From assembly GCA_017881915.1 (NCBI GenBank), contig JADGQK010000009.1:1-53451 (forward strand): 53,451 nucleotides of DNA, given 5' to 3'. The notes below the pieces were generated by a model. It was not told where the DNA came from. It ran no database searches and saw only the letters and a program-made list of their open reading frames with translations. Shown piece after piece: positions 48,289 to 53,451 of the stretch; the first letter of the stretch is position 1; the number at the start of each line of letters is the position of its first letter. The position numbers were made by a program, and so were the translations under genes. Source of the DNA: Chloroflexota bacterium. GTDB taxonomy: Bacteria > Chloroflexota > Limnocylindria > Limnocylindrales > CSP1-4.

Positions 48289-48295
48289 CGGGTCC

Positions 48296-49123
48296 ATGGA
48301 AGCTGCCGCGGCCGCGATCGATCCACGCTGGACGGTGTCAGGGCCGCCGGGTGCCCCGCTCGTCGTCTTCATCCACCCGACCCGGATGAACCGGACCTAC
48401 TGGACACCCCAGGTTCAGGCTCTCTCGCCATCGAACCGGGTCCTCGCCGTAGACCTGCCGGGGCACGGCCGGCTAGAGCAGGAGCATTTCACCCTGCCCG
48501 GAGCGGTGACCCTCGTTCGGGCCGCCATCGATTCCGAACACGCCGCCATGGATTCGGGCGTGCCCACGGTCATCGTCGGGCTGTCGCTCGGTGGTTATGT
48601 CGCGATGGCCCTGGCCGCCGAGTCGCCGGGGATTGCCGATGCCCTCGTCCTGGCGGGTTCGACGGCCGAGCCGACCGGCCGCCGGGCCCATTCGTTCCGG
48701 GCCCTGGCGCTGGCCTACGACCGGACCCATCGCCAGATGTTTGATCGGCTGACCGACGCATTCATCCGGCGCCGCTATCCGGGTGGGCTGGGCGACCTCC
48801 TGGTCAGGTCCGGCTTCGCCTATCGGGGCGGTTCAGAGGCCCTCCGCTCGCTGGCGGGCCAGCCGTTCCTGCCTCGTCTGGCGGCCTACCCGGGCACGGT
48901 CGTCCTGGTCAATGGTGGTCGCGATGTGGCCATGCGGCCGGGCGAGCGACGGTTTCTGGGGATCGCGCGACGGGGCCGGCTGGTCACCCTGCCCGGTGCC
49001 TATCACCTCTCGAGCCTGGACCGCCCAACGGAGTTCACCGCGGTCATCCGCACAGCGATCGACGAGGCGGTTGCCGCCGCCGACGCACGTCACTCCGAGC
49101 TGGGCCGGCCCGAGGTCGGCTGA
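48296..49123 (+). CDS. Alpha/beta hydrolase
   Basis: 275 residues. Nucleophile elbow GLSLGG with Ser97; VFIHPTRMNRTYWTPQ holds the oxyanion strand; Asp in VNGGRDVAM and His in PGAYHLSSLDRP complete a likely triad. The HPT in place of the common HG(F) is slightly unusual. Substrate unknown. Divergent from the acyl-CoA ligase. The ATG fits with a -10 box directly upstream. Confidence 0.88.
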   Translation: MEAAAAAIDPRWTVSGPPGAPLVVFIHPTRMNRTYWTPQVQALSPSNRVLAVDLPGHGRLEQEHFTLPGAVTLVRAAIDSEHAAMDSGVPTVIVGLSLGGYVAMALAAESPGIADALVLAGSTAEPTGRRAHSFRALALAYDRTHRQMFDRLTDAFIRRRYPGGLGDLLVRSGFAYRGGSEALRSLAGQPFLPRLAAYPGTVVLVNGGRDVAMRPGERRFLGIARRGRLVTLPGAYHLSSLDRPTEFTAVIRTAIDEAVAAADARHSELGRPEVG

Positions 49124-49206
49124 GCCTCGATCGAGTAGCGGCAGATCCGGCGGCCGGGGCCCTCGCGAAGGCCGGCGACCAGCTGCCTCGCTGCGGGCTC
49201 GTCCCT

Positions 49207-49556
49207 CCGGTTCACCAGCCCGGGTGGTAGTGAGGAAGAACGAGGCACCGCGCGGCCGCTGCATGAGCGGCGCGGCGTCGGGATTTGTGCGTTCGACGCC
49301 GCCGGACCGACCAGGAGTGACCCCGATCCGGCTCGATTCCTTCCTTGTCACCGCGTGGGTTGGTATCTCGGAAGCATGTGCCCCCAAGGGCGGGCTGATT
49401 GGTTCGGAAACTGGCGAATATTCGCTCCCGTAGTGGTAAATGGGATCCAGGGCCGTTCGAGCCTCGGACAAGCCCCGGTTCGTGCACGAAACGGGTGCGA
49501 CGGGTCGCCGAGCCGGGCGATTTCTCGGCCCAACACTACGTCCACGAATATTCGCC
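49207..49556. repeat. Intergenic repeat unit, copy 2, with mirror-symmetric element at 49413-49556
   Basis: The element at 49413-49556 is 144 bp: GGCGAATATTCG (49413-49424) and CGAATATTCGCC (49545-49556) outside, GTAGTG (49430-49435) and CACTAC (49534-49539) inside, and TTCGTGCACGAA (49479-49490) in the middle. All three pairs share exactly the same centre, 49484.5. The left flank of 206 bp (49207-49412) matches that of copy 1 in order and spacing (CCGG start, GGAAGAA, GATTCCTTC). Same orientation as copy 1. The 83 bp before it (49124-49206) show nothing I can name. Confidence 0.75.
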
Positions 49557-49612
49557 GGATAGGGCCGCGGACCACTGTGCTCGACCGTGGCGGAACGGCA
49601 CCCCAAGCGTGG

Positions 49613-49641
49613 TTGACCGACCGAAGGGGCTCGTCTATGCT
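49613..49641 (+). promoter_or_regulatory. Promoter of rpsU
   Basis: TTGACC (49613-49618) and TATGCT (49636-49641) with 17-bp spacing, a good housekeeping promoter. It leaves a leader of about 105 nt before the rpsU start, long for this genome. Confidence 0.7.
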
Positions 49642-49754
49642 CCGCCAGCCGTTCGACGAGCGTGGCACGCACGCCGCCGAAGCCTCCTCGGGCCCCACCG
49701 GCCACGAGCCCGACGAGTGCATCGAGACCCTGGCCGTAGGAGGTGATCCGGAAA

Positions 49755-49940
49755 TTGGCAGAAGTCCGCGTGGGTGAGAACGAGACCTTCGAGAGCGCGC
49801 TCCGCCGCTTCAACAAGAAGATCCAGCAGAGTGGAATCCTTGCCGAGGCTCGCCGTCGCGAGCATTACGAGAAGCCGAGCGTGAAGCGCAAGCGCAAGGA
49901 AGCCAAGCGCAAGAAGGCCGCCCGCACGTCGCAGAGTTAG
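49755..49940 (+). CDS. rpsU: 30S ribosomal protein bS21
   Basis: 61 residues starting with [18 protein letters not shown] and containing [20 protein letters not shown], which is diagnostic; the tail is Lys/Arg-rich. The start is the TTG at 49755: TAGGAGGTGATC lies 8-18 nt before it and an upstream in-frame GTG falls inside that ribosome binding site. bS21 takes part in initiation near the anti-Shine-Dalgarno end of 16S rRNA. It is the first gene of an rpsU-yqeY-pgpH-ybeY group. Confidence 0.96.
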   Translation: MAEVRVGENETFESALRRFNKKIQQSGILAEARRREHYEKPSVKRKRKEAKRKKAARTSQS

Positions 49941-49993
49941 GTCGTCGCGACCCGACTCCGCACCGGGCGACCCGCCCGAGGTGCCAGCAACCG

Positions 49994-50446
49994 GTGACGC
50001 TCAAGGAACGCCTCCAGGCCGAGACGACCGCCGCGATGCGGTCGGGTGACACGCTGCGCCGCGACACCCTTCGGATGGTCCACAACACGGCCTATAACCT
50101 CGAGAAGAAGAGCGGCCAGCCGCTCACCGACGAGGAGATGCTGGCTGTCTTCTCGCGCGAAGTGAAGACCCGCCGGGAGTCGGTCGAGGCCTTCCGCAAG
50201 GGCGGCCGCGAGGATCTCGCTTCGAAGGAAGAGGCGGAGATCGCGATCCTCGGCGCCTTCCTGCCCGAACCGCTCAGCGAGGCGGCCCTGGCCGGCCTGA
50301 TCGAGCAGGCCGTCGGCGCGACCGGAGCGGCGACGCCGCGCGATCTGGGCAAGGTGATGGGCTGGCTCGCGCCGCACACCCGCGGTCGGGCCGATGGCAA
50401 GCGGGTCAGCGAGCTCGTCACGGCCCGATTGGCCGGGCAAGGCTGA
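49994..50446 (+). CDS. yqeY: GatB/YqeY domain protein
   Basis: 150 residues. TLKERLQAETTAAMRSGD at the start and KEEAEIAILGAFLPEPLSE are standard for YqeY. The domain is the tRNA-binding helical part also found at the end of GatB; the free-standing protein has no settled function. The rpsU-yqeY order is common in many bacteria. GTG start without a strong ribosome binding site. Confidence 0.93.
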   Translation: MTLKERLQAETTAAMRSGDTLRRDTLRMVHNTAYNLEKKSGQPLTDEEMLAVFSREVKTRRESVEAFRKGGREDLASKEEAEIAILGAFLPEPLSEAALAGLIEQAVGATGAATPRDLGKVMGWLAPHTRGRADGKRVSELVTARLAGQG

Positions 50447-50452
50447 CCCGGA

Positions 50453-52690
50453 ATGAACGGCATGCTGGTCCAGCGACCTGCCCGGGCCACGCCATTCACC
50501 CGGCGTGACCTAGTCCGCCTGCTGATTTCGTCGATCCTGCTGATCGTCGCGCTCACGGCCGTCCTGGCTTCGGACATCGTGCCGACCAAGCTCAATGCGA
50601 CCGTCGGCCAGGTCGCCACGGCCGACATCGTCGCGCCGCGGGCGACCACCTACGTCAGCGAGACGCTCACCCAACAGGCTCGCGACACAGCCAGCCAGGC
50701 GGTGGCGCCCCAGTACGACTACACGCCGGCCAAGGGCGACACGGTTGCGCAGGCCGCGACCGTCGTGCTCAACACGGCGATCACCCCGGTCGACGCGGCG
50801 TTTTCGGTCGCGCTGACCGACGCGGCCCGCAAGGCTCTCCTGAAGAATGCGATCCCGGGGCTGTCGGACGAGTCGAAGGCGACCCTCCTGGCGATGGTGC
50901 CCGACCGCTGGCCGGCCGTCCGCGACGAGGCGCGCCGGCTGCTCGACCAGCTCGAGCGTTCGGAGCTCCGCGACTCCGACCTGGCCTCGACCAAGGCGAA
51001 CATGGCGGGCCTGGTCCTCGGCGGCCTGCAGGCCTCCGAGCGGCAGCTCGTCGCCGAGCTCATCGCGCCCGTCCTCAGCGCAAACTCGTCCTACAGCGCC
51101 GCCCTGACGACCGAGGCCCGCCAGCAGGCCGCTGCGGGGGTGGCCGTGGTCACCGTCGCCCTCAGCCAGGGCCAGACGATCGTGCGCAAGGGTGACCCGA
51201 TCGGGGCGCTCGAGCTCGAGAAGATCCAGGCGTTCGGGCTGACGGATGCGCGCCTCGACTTCGCCCGGCTGGCCGGCTGGGCGCTCCTGGCGATCCTCAT
51301 CGTCGGCCTCGTGCTGGCCTGGATCTGGCGCTTTCGGCCGACCCTCTGGCATCGGACCAACGTGCTCCTGCTGATCGGGCTGCTGCTCGTCTTCACCACG
51401 CTCGCCCTGAAGCTCACCGCGGGGCGCTCGGTCCTGCCCTTCTTCGTGCCCACCGCCGCGGCCGGCATCCTGATCGCGATCCTGCTCGATGCCAGCGCCG
51501 CGGTCATGCTCACGGCCGTGATCGCGGTGATCGGTGGTGCGGTCAACGGCAACTCACTCGAGGTCACCGCCTACATCTTCCTGGGCGGGATGGCGGGCAT
51601 CGTGGCGGTCCGGCGAGGTGATCGACTGAACGCGTTCGTCCAGGCCGCCGTGGCGATCTTCGTGGTCAACGCCCTGGTCGTGTCGACCTTCTCGCTGCTC
51701 GGCGAACGCGACATCACCGGCGTGCTCCAGCTGTACGGCGCATCGGCGGCCTCGGCCACCGGATCGGCCGTCGCGGCGGTCGGCAGCTTCGCCGTGATCG
51801 GCAACCTGTTCGGGATCCTGACGGTCTTCCAGCTGCTCGAACTGGCCAATCCCTCCCAGCCACTCCTGCGCCGGCTGCTGATCGAGACGCCAGGCACCTA
51901 CCATCACTCGATCATGGTCGGCAACCTGGCCGAGCGGGCGGCCGAGGCGATCGGGGCCGACCCGCTGATCACGAGGGTGGCTGCCTACTACCACGATGTC
52001 GGCAAGCTGGCCAACCCGCAGGCGTTCATCGAGAACCAGGCGAGCGGCGACAACGTCCACGACGAGCTCGACCCCGACGTGTCGGCCACGATCCTCAAGG
52101 AACATGTCGGCGACGGGATCGAGATCGCCTACCGAGCTCACCTGCCCAAGCCGCTCATCGCGTTCATCCCGCAGCACCACGGCACCGCCTTGCTCAGCTA
52201 CTTCCACGCCAAGGCCCGCGAGGAAGCCGCGGCACCCTACGGCGGCCTCGAGACCGCCGACGGCGAGAAGGCCGCCAATGCGATCGACCAGCGGACGTAC
52301 CGCCACAACGGCCCCAAGCCGCAGAGTCGCGAGGCGGCCCTGCTGATGCTCGCCGATGGCGTGGAGGCGTCGGTTCGGTCGCTCTCGTCGCGTGATGAAC
52401 CGGCGATCCGGGCGATGGTCAACCGGATCATCGACGAGCGCCTGAAGGACGGCCAGTTTGACGAGTGCGACCTGACCCTGCGCGACCTCGAACGCATCCG
52501 CGAAGCCTTCGTCTCACAGCTCCTCGGGATGTACCACCAGCGGATCGCCTATCCGCAGTCGAAGATCGTCGAGCTCGAGGCGCGTCGTGCGGCCGCTGGC
52601 GGCTCCGGCGGCGGCTCGCCGGGAAGCGGCAGCTTCGGGGGGACTGCGGGCTCGGCGGGCAGCGACGGCTCGACGCGCGATGGGGCGTAG
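50453..52690 (+). CDS. pgpH: Membrane HD phosphohydrolase PgpH (7TM-HD), c-di-AMP phosphodiesterase
   Basis: 745 residues. An N-terminal helix (LVRLLISSILLIVALTAVL), an outer domain of about 250 residues, about seven helices over 270-455, and a cytosolic HD domain with HHS (His484, His485) and the YHDVGK motif (His514, Asp515). PgpH-type proteins degrade cyclic di-AMP. A glycine/serine tail of about 35 residues ends the protein. It lies 6 bp after yqeY and 15 bp before ybeY, the usual context. Confidence 0.93.
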   Translation: MNGMLVQRPARATPFTRRDLVRLLISSILLIVALTAVLASDIVPTKLNATVGQVATADIVAPRATTYVSETLTQQARDTASQAVAPQYDYTPAKGDTVAQAATVVLNTAITPVDAAFSVALTDAARKALLKNAIPGLSDESKATLLAMVPDRWPAVRDEARRLLDQLERSELRDSDLASTKANMAGLVLGGLQASERQLVAELIAPVLSANSSYSAALTTEARQQAAAGVAVVTVALSQGQTIVRKGDPIGALELEKIQAFGLTDARLDFARLAGWALLAILIVGLVLAWIWRFRPTLWHRTNVLLLIGLLLVFTTLALKLTAGRSVLPFFVPTAAAGILIAILLDASAAVMLTAVIAVIGGAVNGNSLEVTAYIFLGGMAGIVAVRRGDRLNAFVQAAVAIFVVNALVVSTFSLLGERDITGVLQLYGASAASATGSAVAAVGSFAVIGNLFGILTVFQLLELANPSQPLLRRLLIETPGTYHHSIMVGNLAERAAEAIGADPLITRVAAYYHDVGKLANPQAFIENQASGDNVHDELDPDVSATILKEHVGDGIEIAYRAHLPKPLIAFIPQHHGTALLSYFHAKAREEAAAPYGGLETADGEKAANAIDQRTYRHNGPKPQSREAALLMLADGVEASVRSLSSRDEPAIRAMVNRIIDERLKDGQFDECDLTLRDLERIREAFVSQLLGMYHQRIAYPQSKIVELEARRAAAGGSGGGSPGSGSFGGTAGSAGSDGSTRDGA

Positions 52691-52705
52691 GCCGGGCGCC
52701 TGAAC

Positions 52706-53296
52706 GTGTCCGATGACGGCGACGCACTCGGCGCGGGAGCGCCACGGGCGATCTACCTGGGACGGTGGCGGATCGATCTCACGATTCGGCCCGGCGTGCC
52801 CGGGCTCGTGCCCGCGATCGTGCTGGCTCGAACGATCCGGGCGACCCTCCAGGCTTGTGAGGCTCCCGGGCCCGCCTCGATCGGTCTGATCCTGGCCGAC
52901 GACGCGGAGCTCGCCGGCCTGAACGCCACCCACATGGGCAAGGACGGTCCGACCGACGTCCTGTCGTTTCCGCTGTTGCCGCCGGAGGCGTTCCCGACGC
53001 ACGCCGGCGGTGCCACGGGCGTGGTCGGCCGCGGGCGGGCTGGTGCATTCGACTTCGCCCTGCCACCGGGCCGGCGTCCTCACCTCGGCGATATCGTCGT
53101 TTCGGTCGAACGTGCGATCGACCAGGCCGAGGCCGGCCTTGGCGGCCAGACCGGCGACGTGCATTGGTCGGCGGCCGACGAGCTGCGCCTGCTGGTGACC
53201 CACGGCACGCTCCACGTTTGCGGCTGGGACCACGCCGAGCCTGCCGAAGAGACCTCGATGCGCGCTCTCGAGCAGCGTCTGCTCGCCGGGACCTGA
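52706..53296 (+). CDS. ybeY: Endoribonuclease YbeY (rRNA maturation)
   Basis: 196 residues. The zinc site HGTLHVCGWDH matches the HGxLHLxGyDH signature, with ATHMGKDGPTDVLSFPL before it. YbeY acts in 16S rRNA 3' end maturation and ribosome quality control. An insertion of about 25 residues rich in Gly and Arg (GGATGVVGRGRAGAFDF) lies after the DVLSFPL motif. GTG start; 15 bp after pgpH. Confidence 0.94.
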   Translation: MSDDGDALGAGAPRAIYLGRWRIDLTIRPGVPGLVPAIVLARTIRATLQACEAPGPASIGLILADDAELAGLNATHMGKDGPTDVLSFPLLPPEAFPTHAGGATGVVGRGRAGAFDFALPPGRRPHLGDIVVSVERAIDQAEAGLGGQTGDVHWSAADELRLLVTHGTLHVCGWDHAEPAEETSMRALEQRLLAGT

Positions 53297-53451
53297 GGCA
53301 GCTCCGGCACGCCAAGTGAGATCACGCCGAGCCACTGCGACGTCCTGTCCCTGCACCACCGCTCGCTAACGCCCGCGTACGGAGCCGCGATGCTCCACTC
53401 CGGCGATCTGCGCCGACCCCGGTACCGGAGGACCTTCAGGTGGGTGCGCGG
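53297..53451 (+). other. Window end, possible start of another gene
   Basis: An ATG at 53390 with GGAG 6 nt upstream opens a frame to the window end, giving a basic peptide (LHSGDLRRPRYRRTFRWVR). Diacylglycerol kinase often follows ybeY and starts with a basic stretch, but too little is visible to say. Otherwise nothing is seen in this stretch. Confidence 0.25.

Noticed and set aside
49212-49487. Reverse frames in both repeat flanks ending in similar His/Trp-containing peptides
   Set aside because: In copy 1 the matching frame has a stop about 16 codons before the end, and upstream residues do not match; protein coding is not supported.

Overview
The window is GC-rich bacterial chromosome (roughly two thirds GC or more), densely packed with housekeeping genes and little accessory DNA. 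Many genes overlap at ATGA or TTGA junctions, GTG and TTG starts are common, and several genes seem to be transcribed without a leader. I think it comes from a Chloroflexota lineage (Limnocylindria-like). That rests on gene content and protein style (a small DUF5679 zinc-ribbon gene, an imuA-imuB-DUF6504 cassette, an hrcA-grpE-dnaK operon with dnaJ elsewhere). It is an inference; a GC-rich actinobacterial relative cannot be excluded without a database search.

Layout. 1-2.4 kb: 3' end of a GH3 glycosidase, a three-gene reverse operon of small proteins, and a divergent CGNR-type regulator. 2.4-8.5 kb: leuS, two tRNA-Ala genes (GGC and CGC anticodons), a TAT-exported arylsulfotransferase-like protein, a YgjP-like metallopeptidase and a VOC protein. 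8.6-16.1 kb: an SOS mutagenesis module, imuA-imuB-DUF6504 and dnaE2, each half starting with the same LexA box inside a TTGACA promoter. 16.2-21.8 kb: a membrane protein, a TetR regulator with two tandem operators divergent from a SnoaL-like gene, a large lamin-tail surface protein, a uridine phosphorylase and the DUF5679 gene with a strong terminator. 21.8-27.2 kb: ROK sugar kinase and the glycolytic genes gap-pgk-eno. 27.2-33.8 kb: polysaccharide deacetylase, rpsT with an unusually long basic tail, a DMT transporter, lepA, a CPBP-like protein and hemW. 33.9-37.7 kb: CIRCE-controlled hrcA-grpE-dnaK. 38.1-42.9 kb: an ABC exporter, a family 5 uracil-DNA glycosylase and an NfeD/SPFH pair. 43-49.1 kb: dnaJ-prmA, a membrane protein, HIT protein, lipoprotein, acyl-CoA ligase and a divergent alpha/beta hydrolase. 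49.7-53.3 kb: rpsU, yqeY, pgpH and ybeY.

The most unusual signal is non-coding. Two intergenic units of about 350-370 bp (11465-11834 and 49207-49556), in the same orientation 37.7 kb apart, each end in a 144-165 bp element with near-perfect mirror symmetry. Identical outer inverted repeats (GGCGAATAT), an 8-nt gap, then GTAGTG, all sit symmetrically around a central CGTGCACG palindrome. I know no named family that matches.

Functionally the window joins DNA damage tolerance (ImuA/ImuB/DnaE2, UdgB), protein folding (HrcA/GrpE/DnaK/DnaJ), translation (LeuS, LepA, PrmA, bS20, bS21, YbeY, two tRNAs) and central glycolysis.
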